DNA of 64,000 bases from Pycnopodia helianthoides (GCA_032158295.1 CM063255.1:18497094-18561093), one strand, 5' to 3'. Positions 43,116 to 55,694 are shown, counted from the first letter of the stretch. The notes: a model not told the origin generated them from the sequence alone. Numbers and translations: made by a program.

Positions 43116-43372
43116 GGCCAATTTCATAGCGCTGCTTAATGATAAGCAAATTTAGTTGCTTACTGTAGCAGACAAATTTGCTTAAAGCGTAAGCGTATTT
43201 CACAGGTTAGCAAGAAAAGTGGGCAGCCAGCCTGCGCGTTCACCATAAAGTTGCATTGTTACGCCATTCTTTTTCATTTATTAAGCACTGGTTAGCATGC
43301 CTTTTCGTTCGCTTACTCAAAAAGTAAACACCAAATCGGCTGTTAAGCAGATCTATGAAATTGGGGCCTGGT
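43116..43372. mobile_element. TIR element ('gccaatttcatagcgctgct'), interior variant
   Basis: Ends 'ggggccaatttcatagcgct' and 'agatctatgaaattggggcc' are inverted. The interior has 'gcttaaagcgtaagcgtatt' and 'tcacaggttagca', the latter also seen in the 10.4-kb variant. Confidence 0.7.
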
Positions 43373-43511
43373 TAGAGTCTTGTAATTTTTTCCCCTCACT
43401 CTTAAAAAGACTCTATCTACTGGAAAATGAGTGCTTCACCAAAATTCATTTAACCTTGGAGCCCCTGTTGAATAACAGAGTAATGAACAAAGAAATGATT
43501 GCCATGACTAC

Positions 43512-43597
43512 CTGACAGCTTGCACGATCTTCTCAATGTTGACCACTTCTCCAGTGAACGCCGTCATGATGGCGTCCATTACTGCTAGATGAGCATT
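43512..43597 (-). CDS. CAMSAP: CAMSAP, N-terminal exon (AHLAVMDAIMTAFTGEVV)
   Basis: Visible residues 106-133 plus two bases: NAHLAVMDAIMTAFTGEVVN followed by IEKIVQAV. This is the CAMSAP 'AHLAMIDALM.AYTVE.VSIEKVV' segment. Acceptor CATAG, donor CAG|GTAGTC, phase 0 in and 2 out. The frame shown runs open only between these splice sites. Confidence 0.93.
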
Positions 43598-44293
43598 CTA
43601 TGACAAGAAATCAACCCAAGGGTCAAGGAGATCGATTAATCCAAACTCAATAAACACACAGCTTTATCGTATATCGGTCCGGGACACAAAAAAAAAACAT
43701 CTTGTTTAAAAAAATTCCTAATGCCAGAAATACATTACATGTATGACTTTTTTTTTTGCAAATATTTTGTTGGACAGACTTACGGCAGACGGTTTTTAAT
43801 GCCCGGAACAACTTTGGGTTTTCCTCAATTTTTTGGGCTGACGTTTTCATCCACACGAACTTTCCAGTGTGTAGCGTGTTGGGGCAGGCACCTACCATGA
43901 TAGACTTTGTTTTACCCGTACAAAGAGGGACAACGGGTTCTGGAATACATGCCTTGTAAAATCCCTTTCCGGGGGTTATATTCCAGACCTTTGTCCTGTT
44001 GTTGTACAAATGTGGCATACAAGAATGGAAACAGGCTGCCACCATTGTTACTCATTGTATTAGGCTCAATGGGAGGTAAGTCCGAGCATTCCAAGAGTCT
44101 GCGAGGTTCTGCGAATCACAGTGAGTGCCTCCTCAATTTTCTCAGACATAAAACATCAAATCCCAGAACTAACTATGAGAACCTTCGTTTTTTGTTTTCC
44201 TTTTTCATATCAGGGTTTCATAATGGTAACAATATTTTTGAAGGGAAAACGATTCTTCAAGAAGCTCCAAAAAGTTCTGAAAAATTATATCGC

Positions 44294-44314
44294 GGGGGGG
44301 GGGGGGGGGGGGGG
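44294..44314. repeat. Poly(G) tract, 21 G
   Basis: An uninterrupted run of about 21 guanines in a CAMSAP intron. Other long runs are a C18 at 53422-53439 and shorter G runs near 20641, 39107, 49508, 50159 and 56825. Confidence 0.9.
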
Positions 44315-45019
44315 CCAAAGACAATTTGTACAAATACAGACTGGTTAAGGTTCTTTCTCTATGGACTGATAGAGCAATGACCCTCCACCAAATATCGCCA
44401 CATTGTACACTACACGTTATAAATCATGTAAATTGACCCACTACCCTGAGGGCAGTATGTATATGTACTCAAGCTAACAGGCTATGCAGTCACTTCGTTG
44501 GGTCCGCCACATTGTCAGGATGTTCAACTCCCATTCACAGGAAATTATTACCCCCGACTACAGGGAAATCCAATCATCGGTAAATAGAGCAACGATACCC
44601 CCAGGTTGGCATTCGTCCAGGATCACGTCCACTTTAGGGGAGGTGCACAAGTTCCAGTTTTTAATTCACTATTTTTGTTCCGTTCTTCTTGGGAGAGGGG
44701 GGAACTGCCGGGATGGGTTTGTCCTTATTTTACCAAGTGCATAGATTACAAAGTGGGGAATGTAATGTCAAGAGGTGGCAGGTGTTTTCTTAGAGTTAAA
44801 ATTGGGTTTCCTGCAGTCTGTTGTGATGATGAACCGCGCATCAAAGAACCTGGCATGTTTATTTTATTGTTATAGCCGCCTTGGCTTAGTCATACACAAA
44901 ATTGCCTTAATATGTGAAACCATGATCTATACAGGCCTCAATTTGCGATGTGATAGAGTTTAGAGAGCGTGCCCTGGGGTTTCTGATCAGAGCCTTTTTT
45001 ACCACATGGGATGAACGTG

Positions 45020-45220
45020 ACCTGGGCCAAATTTCATAGAGCTGCTTTAAGCACACAAAAATAGCTAAGCACAACAAAATTATGCTTACCAGAATAAGGT
45101 TGCCAGCCAAACTACCACATCACATGTACAATTTGTGACTGGTATCCTGCTCATTTCTGCCTAGCAGGCAATCGTTAAGCAATATTTTCTGCTTAAGCAG
45201 CTCTATGAAATTGGGCCCTG
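45020..45220. mobile_element. 'gggcccaatttcatagagct' TIR element, near-complete copy
   Basis: Left 'gggccaaatttcatagagct', right 'agctctatgaaattgggccc', interior 'tagctaagcacaacaaaatt' and 'aatttgtgactggtatcctg'. This is the best consensus-like example of the family in the window. Confidence 0.85.
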
Positions 45221-45359
45221 CTCACACGGATGAGCCGTAGTGCCAAGTCACAAAGTGAGCAGCGAATCAGATTCTTACTACATGGAGATCAACTTGGCTC
45301 GGTGGTTTCTTTCCCTGCCTTTCACCTCTGTGGATCGTGGTTCAAATCCCACCCTAGAC

Positions 45360-45536
45360 CAGGGGCTAATTTCACAGAGCTGCTTTTAAAAGCAGAAAAT
45401 ATTGATTAACAATTTTCTGCTAAAAGCAAAAAATGAGCAGGATACCAGTCACAAATTGCACATGTGACATGGGAGTTTGGCTGGTATTGTTATTCTGGTA
45501 AGCATAATTTGTTTGTGCTTAGCTACTTTTTGGGCC
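45360..45536. mobile_element. 'aatttcacagagctgctttt' TIR-family copy
   Basis: Starts 'aggggctaatttcacagagc', contains 'gagcaggataccagtcacaa', and breaks off after 'gcttagctactttttgggcc', lacking most of its right arm. Confidence 0.7.
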
Positions 45537-45866
45537 CAGAGTGGTGACTCAGTCTTAAACGGCCGTTTAAAACCTTGCAGGGTCGTGGACGTGCTATACG
45601 TACATGGTAAAGGTTCTCGCCATTGGCTCGGTCCTTTATCAAGCAGCCACAACCATGCCAGTTTAAGAGCTAGTCGCCTACTCTCTTATTCCTTCAATCA
45701 AAACCATTCGAAAATCCCTTCCTCACTCTTAACAATAACACTTTGTTTACATTCCTTGGCTTTACCAAATGAACACAACCCTACATGCTCAGTGAGGCGC
45801 ACAAAGGGTTTTTAATAATGAAACAGTGAGCTCTACATTCTACCTCAAGATTCATCTCTTTGTGAT

Positions 45867-46319
45867 TTAAAGGCAGGGTCATCGATTGATAAATACTCCA
45901 AAAATTAATGACCATAAAGACATACTTGGTGAGAAGCGCTACAGCTGATATTAAACTATTTTGAGAAAGGATTCCCTTTGAGGTAATATGGTTTGGATAA
46001 TTTCTCACCCAAGAATATTCAAATCTGAGAAACGATTCAGGCATGAAATGTTTTTTAGATTTCTGAGGGTTGGTGTTCGTTTGCGAAGGCTGCGACCAGA
46101 GATGCAGTTTGTACTCACTGCCACCTGCTACACTTGGATGGATTTGACATTCTTGTGAAAGTACCATGACAGCTTTTTGCTGTTTCCTCAGCAAGTAGAC
46201 ACTGTATTCATTTAGCTGAAACTTTCACTTGTGACTTTTATTGTATCTTTCTTTATAATTTTGCAAACAAATCAGCATTCAGTTGACAATGAACAATTGA
46301 TCTACAACCCTACCTTTAA
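45867..46319. mobile_element. ~450-bp dispersed element, copy 2, TTAAAGG ends
   Basis: Bounded by 'ttaaaggcagggtcatcgat' and 'caaccctacctttaa', colinear with 28130-28527. The open minus-strand frame at 45781-46194 is repeat-derived. Confidence 0.75.
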
Positions 46320-46559
46320 GCTTGATACACTTAGAAAGTGCTCTTATTATTATTACTACCCAGTAACGAATTTCACTTGACAGAAAAGGGTTACCAACCA
46401 AAATACCATGCCATGTGCATTGCTTGTGACTGGTTCCCTGCTAATGCTGACTTATTAGAAGAGACATCTGTAATACATCTCTCGTAAATGCAACTCGGCC
46501 CTGGGTTTGCCGGCGTTGCCATAGTTACAAATGGTCCAAAACCAGTTCTCGTTAGTTAC

Positions 46560-46775
46560 CAATTTGATTCTTTGCGTCTGCGTTAGGCTGGCCTCGGTAA
46601 CGGGCATCCGTTTGTCGTCCGTCACGTAAATGCCGCGTCTCGCCAGCCCTTGTATGACACTCCAATGTCCCTGCCATTGGTGCACAGACGGAGGGAAGAT
46701 GTTAGCACACGCTAGACTGTACAGCTCTCCGGACGATAGCTGGTAGATGACCGCTGGTCGAAGATGGTCCTCACC
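46560..46775 (-). CDS. CAMSAP: CAMSAP, N-terminal exon (EHLRPAVIYQLSSGELY block)
   Basis: Visible residues 34-105, beginning GEDHLRPAVIYQLSSGELYS and containing HQWQGHWSVIQGLARRGIYV and a PVTEASL motif. The family pattern is EHLKPPV..LLLS.ELY, GHQSVIQAL.RKGI.V and PVTE..L. Acceptor CCACAG, donor TTG|GTAACT, 72 codons, phase 0 at both ends. Confidence 0.95.
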
Positions 46776-47393
46776 CTGTGGAGAGAAACCAATATCAACA
46801 TTTCAATAGTAACTGGGTCGGGGCAAATTAGCTTTAAAACCAACTTCACGTCAGATGATGTGTTTACCCGTAATTTGTTATTTTTGTTGTTGACAAACTT
46901 ATGGCGGACATTTTTTAATGCCTGGAACAACTTTGGATTTTCCACAAAGGGGGGAGGACGATGGCTGTCCCCCCCCCTAATTGATGTCCGTGCCCCCTCC
47001 CCCCCCTCCCCCTCTGTATTTTGGATGAACTACACTAGGTCTGAAAAAATTGTCCTATTTGCCGAGAGTTGTAGGGACATTTCTTAAGATTGATGCTCGG
47101 ACGTTTGGAAAATTACACCGGTGTAGGAGTGTCTTTTTTTTGGAGGGGAAATAACTCAACAGGCCTTGAGACTCCCCATGTCAAACTGAGCAGAGGATAA
47201 AAGTTCAAGAGTCAATGGATAATTTTCCCTTTACTATAAAAAGCTGTGACTTCTAAGTATTTTTGTTTGTATTTTTTAATATTTAGTATTTTGCACTGTA
47301 TGCTATTAAGGGAATAAAAGGGTAGTGACGCGGTCTTAACCGGCCGTTTAAAACCGGCAGGGTCGTGGCCGTGTGATAACTTTCATTTCCTGT

Positions 47394-47660
47394 CACGTCC
47401 TCGAGCCCTGTTTCGCGAAAGATATACATGCCACGCTCAACAGTTGTACGTACGCGCGCGTCATAACACTAACATGTTTTTAGATTGAATACTAATATGT
47501 GTTGATTGCGTTTCGCGTAAATTAGCGTCTGCGTGTAACCTTGCGCGCCACAGGTGTGTTTAAACACTTCTAGCCGTGCATTATCATCTGTTTAAACACG
47601 GCCCCGTGACACGCTCTCCACCAATCAGAATGGATAAACTCTCCGAGGTATTTATGAATG
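47394..47660. repeat. ~265-bp dispersed repeat, copy 2
   Basis: See 26450-26715. This copy is preceded by 'gtcttaaccggccgtttaaa' and 'accggcagggtcgtgg', also present in part near 45550-45590, so the full repeat may be longer. Confidence 0.75.
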
Positions 47661-48002
47661 TAGTTTATTTATTAGGGTGCACCCTTACACGTATTCTCAC
47701 ACGGTACATGAAAAACTGCTCTGGGGATGAGGATGATAATAATGGGCTCACATGTGTTCTGAAGTGATACATGAAAATAAACTGCTCTGGGGATGAGGAT
47801 GATAATACAGGCCTGTACATGTATGCTTCGTTCTAGAAAGGGAAAGGGCACCAAGGCGTTCTTTCCTGGGTAAAGGGCACCCTATGAGGAAATTGTAAAT
47901 TTCTATTGGAGCATTTCGAGGGGCACCAAGGCAATGACCAGGGGGCATCGAGGCAATCGCCTCCGTTGCCTTCCTGAAGTATCAGGCCTGTAATACTCTT
48001 AC

Positions 48003-48101
48003 CTCTTTATCTTTGAAGAATGGTGTTCTGATGTCTGGTGGTACGGCAGAACTGCTGTATGCTTTGCACACTAGCCATCGTATTGAAGCACAAAGCTTGG
48101 C
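48003..48101 (-). CDS. CAMSAP: CAMSAP, first visible coding exon (N-terminal block)
   Basis: Visible residues 1-33, AKLCASIRWLVCKAY... ending TPFFKDKE. This matches the conserved CAMSAP N-terminus (AKxxASLxWLxxKAYG...DPFY.D). Acceptor ACACAG, donor GAG|GTAAGA, phase 0 on both sides. The upstream exon supplying the start codon is missing from my model. Confidence 0.9.
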
Positions 48102-50407
48102 CTGTGTTAACAAACAGAAAATGCAAACAAATTAACATCAACAAATTTTAACCAGCAGTGAGAACCGCTGTCAGAACTGCTGTCAGAACATGCTGACACA
48201 TTTTGATATTTGCATTGTCTTAACCCCATCGTACACACTGGTCAGCTCATATGCCATGATATCCTAAGCTGGACCATGCCACACGTCCCTAGAGGGGGTG
48301 TCAATCAACAGGGGTCAGTGATTTGGCTAGGAGGGGGGCAAGACAAAACTCTGCCAGCATCCCTTGTTTACAAAACGGGTCCGTCCATTGTATGAAACCA
48401 AATTACAAAAACAAAAACTGTAATCTGTACGTAAGCAGGAATTCAGCCAATAGGAACATTTGTTACTTGCTAATCGTAGGAATTCAGCCAATGAAGAAAT
48501 CTGTTACATGTGCTACATGTAGATGTGTACATGAAGGTATTTAGCCAATAGCAAAATGTGTTACTTGCTACATGTAGGAATTCAGCCAAGAGCAAAATTT
48601 GTTATACATAGGAAAATTTGTTACTTGCTACATTATGTACTGTCAGCTTATAGGAAAATTTGCTACATGAACTGTAGTACATGTTGGAATTCAACCAATA
48701 GGAAAATCAGGCCCACAGTAACTTCCATAAATTTCGCACAAATTTCATCAAAATCAGCAGATCGGTACATAAACGTGCAAGTCAAACAACTCGAAACTAT
48801 AATGCCTCAGCAGAAAAAAGTAAGAAATAAAAGCACCTTTCTTCGACCTTTAGACCCCGGTTTTACTGCCAGCAAACATACAACACATGTACAATGACTA
48901 TCTGAGAAACACAAACTACGGCTATCGAGTTACATGTAGTTACTGTACATGTTGAATACTGCAATACTTTTACGGCGACACAATACACTGTACATGTATT
49001 GCAGTGGTAAATTTTTATATCTGCGCAAGCTTTGTACAATATAATAATGTAATTGAATATACTGGACATTGCATTGTGCAAATATGTAAATAATACTTAT
49101 TACTTTATTTAGGCATATCACAATACATGTACAGGCCTCGGCAGTTGCTGTGGGTGCCCTTAAAAACCTTCAATACCAATTTAAATTTTCCTCATTGGGT
49201 GCCCTTCATTTTGGGGAAATTGCCTTCCCAACACGAAAGTTTGAGGCCTGACAATACATACAAAAAGTATACAAATTTTATCAAAAGAGTTTTAAAATAT
49301 ATATAAATACTTGTAAACATCCCCTTCCAATTAACTGCAAATTAAAAAAAATAAATAAATACGTACGTAAGAGAAAATGCACAAAAAGGACCATTAAAAA
49401 CCTATGTTTGACTAATTTCCCTGAAACAGAAATTTGACAGAACATAGACCCAGGGGAGGACAGACAAAAACAGTAGATGGGCTGCCTCACAGAAAGACAA
49501 AATGGAACTACAGTAGGGGGGGGGGGGGGCGGGCCTCCGACCAATGCCAGCCATGTCATGTACATAATTATAATTTATTTAATGCTGTCTGATAAAGGTG
49601 TTACTGTAGGTTACATTCAGACATTTTGTAATATTGAGCAAGCTCATCCAGACAGTATTGCTTAGTTACAATGCGCGGAAACACGACAACAAGTTGTGAC
49701 CATGGCAACGCCGCATCCTCGACCTGAACTGGAAGATGCCGTGTGATCACCTTGCAGACTAAGATATATATAAGCCATTCATTGTTCAGACGATTTGTGA
49801 TAAACGACGACAAATTGTTTCCGGCCGGTCTCTGCAACCAGCCTAAGGCTTACACCTAGCGGAAAGAACACAGAATCCAATTTCTAGTTTTTCATTTATT
49901 ATAAAAAAAAATTAATACCCACAAAGGAACTAAATGTTTTTATTAAATTACATGTAGTTAAGAGAGTGTTGATTCAATTAAATTATAATTTTGGGTCGAA
50001 CAGAGACAAATTGACTAGAGCAAGCCTTGAACTTGTGACCTCCATTATATGAGCATGCCAGCACTCTACCAACTGAGCTACATATATGTACATGTAATGT
50101 ATCTAGCCCTATGTTAGCGGTCTGCCTATTTGTCAATATCTTTGTTGTTTTTTTTTTTGGGGGGGGGGGGGTTGCCAGTCAGAAGACAATCAACCTGTAA
50201 CTGCCATGTAGCCAGGGATCACACCCAAATTAACGATACAACCTGGGAAGCAGCAGCCAGGGGATCACCTTAAGGGGATGGGACTTGATATCAACTAAAT
50301 TAACATCTAAGCTTTGACCAGACAAAGTTTGCCTTTCAGTTGAGGCATAAACTAACCACCACTTTTTCACTTGGAATTACATAGTTTGTAGTCATGTGAG
50401 ACCATGT

Positions 50408-50808
50408 ACTTCAGGGCTCGAATTTGACACTGGACCACAGGCCCGAGGCCAGTGATTATAGTATTGGGCCAGTAAACTCATGACCAGACAAGTCCGGCGG
50501 TCTTGTGTTTTCAATTCAAAAACAATTCATGTACCTCACTCTAAAACATCTTGAACAGAAACAAATTATGTTCAAATGTTGACTTTGAGTAATGATTTGA
50601 AATATACTTAATACCCTTAAAGACAAATGAGGTAAATTTTCTCTTATTATGTCTTAGTGCTGTTCAATTAAATGCAAGTTAGACTGTGCAAGGGAAGTCT
50701 TTTCTCAGTTTGAATCTGGTCTTGGAAAATTAGTTCTGGTTTGAACAGTAAACATTTTCAGATACAAGTCCTGTGGTCTTGTGGATTTTTCCCCCAAATT
50801 CGAGCCCT
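50408..50808. repeat. Dispersed repeat ('gggctcgaatttgacactgg'), long copy
   Basis: Ends 'agggctcgaatttgacactg' and 'cccaaattcgagccctgta' form an inverted pair; internal blocks match 34655-34890. Confidence 0.65.
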
Positions 50809-51666
50809 GTATACGTACATAGGTAAACAACTCATGAACGCTCATTTTTGTGTGGAGGAAGTATTTCACACAATCAAGCCCCGCAGGGTTTCAACTTTTC
50901 ACACACAAAAATGGAAATAGAACGTGTACGTCTGTACGTGCTGCCACCTATATGTTCCCGTACAAGTCTCGCACGTATTCAACATGTTTGGCTCATATTC
51001 AACATCATAATTGATCGAGAACCGTATTAAGAATTACACAATAGCAAACTTTCCACAAAGGATTATCAGGATTCTGCTTCAAGGGTTTCTTTAATGTTCT
51101 CCTGGTGTGGTCAAGGTAATTTTTCTTTGTGCACAGAGATTGTAGACACACGTGGGTGTCGTGCATTGAATTAAATGGAGGCCTTTACCACCACGGGAAA
51201 AAAGTGTTACAGCATAGCATGGTCTTCAGACTGTCGTCCATTGTATTATAGGGTACATGTACATGGTGTCATGTTATGCCAAACTGGAAACCATTTCGAG
51301 ATGGATCATTTACACGGCAGATCATAGAAATAGACTCAAACCAAAGAAGTTCTCAAATATATATGGCTTTGGATACCACTTTTTCACTGGTAAAATATCA
51401 AATTTTACATTTTGCTGAAAACCTTAAGAGAAATTTGCAAGTTTAATTAACAAATTTGGAAAATGTGTGGTGAACAGAGAAAATTCTGCCAGTGGTGGTT
51501 GGGGAATCCTGAGTGCCGGGCGGGTTTTCTGGCACCGACAACTGTGGCCAGAACCCCAGTGGATTATGGACCAAACTGACAGTTTATTACTCTACTGTAA
51601 TTAATGCATTGCTTTTAGAAAGACCTTGGCAGCACACGTACTTCTCATTGCAATTTATTCAACACC

Positions 51667-52093
51667 GTTCTCATAATAATAACAATAATAATAGTAATAA
51701 TAATTAATAATACGCAGTTCATAGCGCTCTATCACACCCGATGGGCGTCTCAAAGCGCTCAGTATTTGTTCCTGCAAGGTATGCGGAGCTACGTTTTGAA
51801 GTATGAGACCTATTCCTTTTACATGGCACCATGTAATGGTTTACAAGGTGCTGTGGGGCAATATGCTGCCAATCAAACCAGGAACACCGGGGCGAACCCC
51901 TTCTCTTTTACAATAAGTGCAACTGGGCTCTTTTTTTAAAGCATTACAAAACACATAAGACGGCTTTACGTTCCATCCGAAGGGCGCATTAACAATGGTT
52001 AGAACGTGTCTAGAACTTACACTCTGCTATTTCAATCAGAAACACCAGCGCTTGAGTCCCGTGTTCTTATCCACTCGGCCACGACCCGCCACA
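51667..52093 (-). mobile_element. tRNA-derived SINE, full length, tail type 2
   Basis: Plus reading starts with an (AAT)n run, 'cagttcatagcgctctatca', 'cacccgatgggcgtctcaaa', 'gcgctcagtatttgttcctg', then the body and the head 'tatccactcggccacgaccc'. Confidence 0.9.
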
Positions 52094-52847
52094 AACACCC
52101 ATCCAATGAGTTCACATCATGTGTTATTTTTGGCAAGGATTAAGTTTTTAAACCACTTTAATCAGATCCCTACAAATGGACATTTTTAATCGAGTATTAA
52201 AACCTGTTTCCATGACAACAGCCATCTAGTTACCATAGAGAATTTGAATAATTAATATGCGGCATAGTGGGTGTATCCAAACGTGACTGTAGTTATTCTA
52301 CCCGTCCATGCCAACCTTGGATTGTCTAGCTGGCCCGATGCTTTATTTTTCAGCTTAGGGTAAGGGGCATCAAGGCATTTTCTCCTTAAGATAGAGCATG
52401 TCTATGAGGAAATTGTAAATTTCAAGGGGCACCAAGGCAATGACCACTGGGGCAATGGGGGCAGTTGCCTATACGCTGCCTTAGACATGGTTTAGGACCG
52501 GTCTAAGTAATAAAATAGTACAATTTAATTTGTTTTAAATGAACATAAATTGTTGTCTATTTCGATGAAAATTAAAGTGTGATTACAAAATCAATAATCA
52601 ACTTAATTTCTAATCAACTTAATTTATTGTCAGTATAACTATAAGCCTGCATTTCCATTCATTATGCTGTAATACTTTCGGGTGATTTCGGGTGCTTGAA
52701 AAATAAAATTACAACCGTTGGAAAAACTGGTAAATTATCATAATGTAACGGTAGAAATGTGGTACACTTTTTTCTTGTCATTCGGATCTACATGTACATG
52801 CAGTACACAAGTGAAGAGTTATGCAATAACCTAAACAGCCACATGAC

Positions 52848-53186
52848 AGTTAGATTTGAATAATGTCTGGTACAATGACTTGCTTTGAAATCACAACTTG
52901 CAGCTTAAACTTTGAGGTCCTCAGACTATAGAGACAGGTTAACAATGTCAAAGCAGGCTTTGGTGCAAGGTTTTGCATAGTTACATAAGAGACAGCGAAC
53001 ACCCAAACACAATTCTGGATGAAAGTGGCTTTACTTATCTGGAGGTTGCTACACAAAAGCTTGCCCCAAACCATTTGACATGCAGCATGGAGGATTAGCA
53101 ACTGTCTCTTTACTCTGAGGAATTCAAATTTAAGCAGTAACTTGTGACTACGCAAGTCATTGTACCAGACATTATTCAATCTAACT
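52848..53186. mobile_element. ~340-bp palindromic element
   Basis: The left end 'agttagatttgaataatgtc' with 'tggtacaatgacttgc', and the complement at 53150-53186, are near identical; the match extends inward for about 85 bp. The 109-codon minus-strand frame here is a by-product. Confidence 0.8.
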
Positions 53187-53421
53187 CACAAGTGTACACT
53201 GTCTGATCATGTAATGTAGGAAGGTCTGACTGGGGCTACATGTTTGCCTAGAACATTAAATTGCTGTTTTAAAACATTTTCCACTACGTAAACATGTCTT
53301 GTACAATGTATACACATCATTATTGTTTTTTTTAGAAATTATCTTTTGTATCGTGAGCAAAAAATCTGCAATAACCAGCGACGTGACAATGAGCCCAAGC
53401 TTAACTAGATATGTCTGACAT

Positions 53422-53439
53422 CCCCCCCCCCCCCCCCCC
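53422..53439. repeat. Poly(C) tract, 18 C
   Basis: Uninterrupted run of 18 cytosines followed by 'gccaccatg'. Confidence 0.9.
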
Positions 53440-53867
53440 GCCACCATGCCCACACTGCCATCAACTGGGACTGATGGACAAGAAAATAGTCGGGTCCCCT
53501 TAGGTACAACAAGAATCTGAATTCATATTCAACCTGGATACAGGGCGGCAGATGGTGGTCTAGTGCCCAGAGCTTTACATGTACTGCACCTCTGGTGAAC
53601 AATACCCGGATTACACTTCCCAACAATCACGGAGTAATAGATTGTATCACTGCAGTACACAAGGTCATTTCCATCGATAAACAAGCTGCGTCTAATTGGA
53701 ACTGAATATAATATGGTTTAGAGATTGCAGAAATAATAGCCAATGTATTGGCGCACAATAACATGGCCTGCCAACCTCAGGGTTTACTGTCTGCCTTTTT
53801 GAGCCACATCTGTGAAATCGTGAAACACGCAGGCGTTTAAAAATAGATCCGTGTACTTGTAGACCAG

Positions 53868-54600
53868 GGCTCACCCTTAAAGGTACACGTTGCCTTGAAT
53901 CGGGCGAGTTGGTCTATAAAAAGCGTTTGTAACCATTTGTTATAAAATGCATATGGTTAGATAGATGTTTCAAAAGTAAAATACAATGATCCACACAAAT
54001 ATGCCTCGAAATTGCGTGATTTTCCTTTTATATCGTGAACTAACAGGGTCGGCCATTTTGTGGAGTCAAATTAAAAATAGATCGACCCAGGGCTCACCCT
54101 TGAAGACATTTTAAATGGGATTGGTAAAGATTTTTTAAAACATCATAATTGTTTAATTTTATTCCCGAAAGCTTACTGATTATGAAGTTTATACCAGAAC
54201 AATTTTTTCCTTGTGAAATATTTCCCTCTGAAATGAAGTCAAATTCGAGAAAACTGTATCTGAAAACCTATTAAAAAAATGCAGTTTATCTGATTTCAGT
54301 TGTTACAACCACAAAGACAATGTGTTCATATGCTGAAAATTGTGAACGGTTTTTCACTATTTTCTCCTGGCTCACAAAATAGATTAAGTCCAAATTTTCA
54401 CAGGTTTGTTATTTCATGTATACATGGTTGATCACACAAAACATAAACACTGTCTGTGACTATTTTGTCAGCTCTACTAATCCTTTATAAAACATGTACC
54501 TTTAACACTATCCTGGCGTACATCATAACCACTAGTAAAAACTGCTACGGGCTAGTAAACACCACTTCTCTACTTACACAGTCTGCCTGTGGGCTACTAA
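53868..54600. mobile_element. Composite of three repeat families
   Basis: A 'agggctcacccttaa' repeat (its other part is at 54526-54620) is interrupted by 53877-54070 (the 'aggcaacgtg' family) and by 54109-54505 (the 'ttaaaggt' MITE, reverse). 'agggctcaccctt' appears twice, at about 53868 and 54090, next to the junctions. Confidence 0.6.
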
Positions 54601-55694
54601 AAAACTGTGCAATCTAGTTGTTTATTATGCTCATATTTCTTCCTTTCCGAATTTCAGAGGTGAATAATGAATTCTTCAAATGGGTCAATTTATTCTTGAG
54701 TGTGTAGATGTCAAGTAGCTTCATTAAACTGACCATTAAACTGACCATTAAACAAAATATTATAAATTTTTAATGTTTTTGCAGTAATATTCTTCTATTC
54801 ATTCTCCACTAAGTTGACTGCCTTTGTGCATTTTATGGCCTTTTTTTAATGTCAAACCCAATTTTACTCTGTCTGTAATATTAAAGCTTTAGCTGTAAAT
54901 TTGGTAAATTCAATGTAATTTTGCCCATGGCAACCAAATTGATTGTTTTTAATAAACCATGAATATATATATATTGTGATCGCTACCATTAAAAAAACAT
55001 CATACATGTACATGACAGTACATGATATTTCAAATCTTGGCTACTACATGTAAAACTTCCTGGGGGCAAGTGAAACGCAGAGTTGCTAGTCCAGTGGGCT
55101 ACTGTACAAAAAACTACAAAAAGCTGAGCGCAAGGCATTTACATGTAGACCTCTTGCAGGTACGGCTGCCAATCGCATAAAATGGAAGCATGCATGCATG
55201 TCTGCGTTTCCCCTTTGGTCCGCTGGCTAAATACCAATTAAAACACCTGAGGACCAGTCACAATTTTTCTCCTGAGTGGTCCGGCTGGCTAGCTCAGTGA
55301 TGAAAAGCATCCTTATTAAAAAAATGGACTAGTGAAAAAGCTGGGAAAATAGTGAAGCGACAAGGTAACTGGTCCTGCTGGCTGGCTGGTCTCTGAAACA
55401 GTTAAGGGCAAGCCCTGCATGTACTTGCCACGCACAACTCTCGGCCAATGACAGCTCTTCCTTTTGATCTCAGTGAGGGCGCTGTTCGAGCTTGTGACGT
55501 CATTACGCAAGGAGTGGGTTAAGGAGCCCATGAGCCCACAGGCCTCAGGGTAAAGCCAAGATTGGTGTGGATGTGGGTCCCTAAGTATTCAGGGTTGAGA
55601 GACCCTGCTGACATAAAGGTCTGAAACTGGGATCCCACCTACATAAGTAGGGGTACAAGTATGCTAAAATTATGGCCTTCCACCTTGTGGTAAC

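Larger units (their letters stand above)
14585..48101 (-). other. CAMSAP: CAMSAP/Patronin gene, overall span of 17 visible coding exons
   Basis: Seventeen minus-strand exons listed individually below splice in phase into 5817 nt (1938 codons plus stop). Order in the protein: N-terminal conserved block (exons at 48.1-41.4 kb), CH domain (40.2-37.3 kb), linker, MBD/disordered region with two coiled coils (giant exon), a charged helical stretch, a Pro/Lys-rich linker, and the CKK domain (16.8-14.6 kb). CAMSAP proteins bind and protect microtubule minus ends; the CKK domain recognises the minus-end lattice. Vertebrates have CAMSAP1-3 and flies Patronin; an invertebrate deuterostome is expected to carry a single ortholog, so no paralog number is assigned. 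The first coding exon with the start codon was not found between 48102 and 64000, so it either lies beyond the right edge or is too short to recognise. Introns carry tandem arrays and many transposable elements. Residue numbers in the exon entries count from the first visible codon. Confidence 0.95.

Noticed and set aside
52850..53179. 109-codon minus-strand frame
   Set aside because: Falls entirely within the 340-bp palindromic element.
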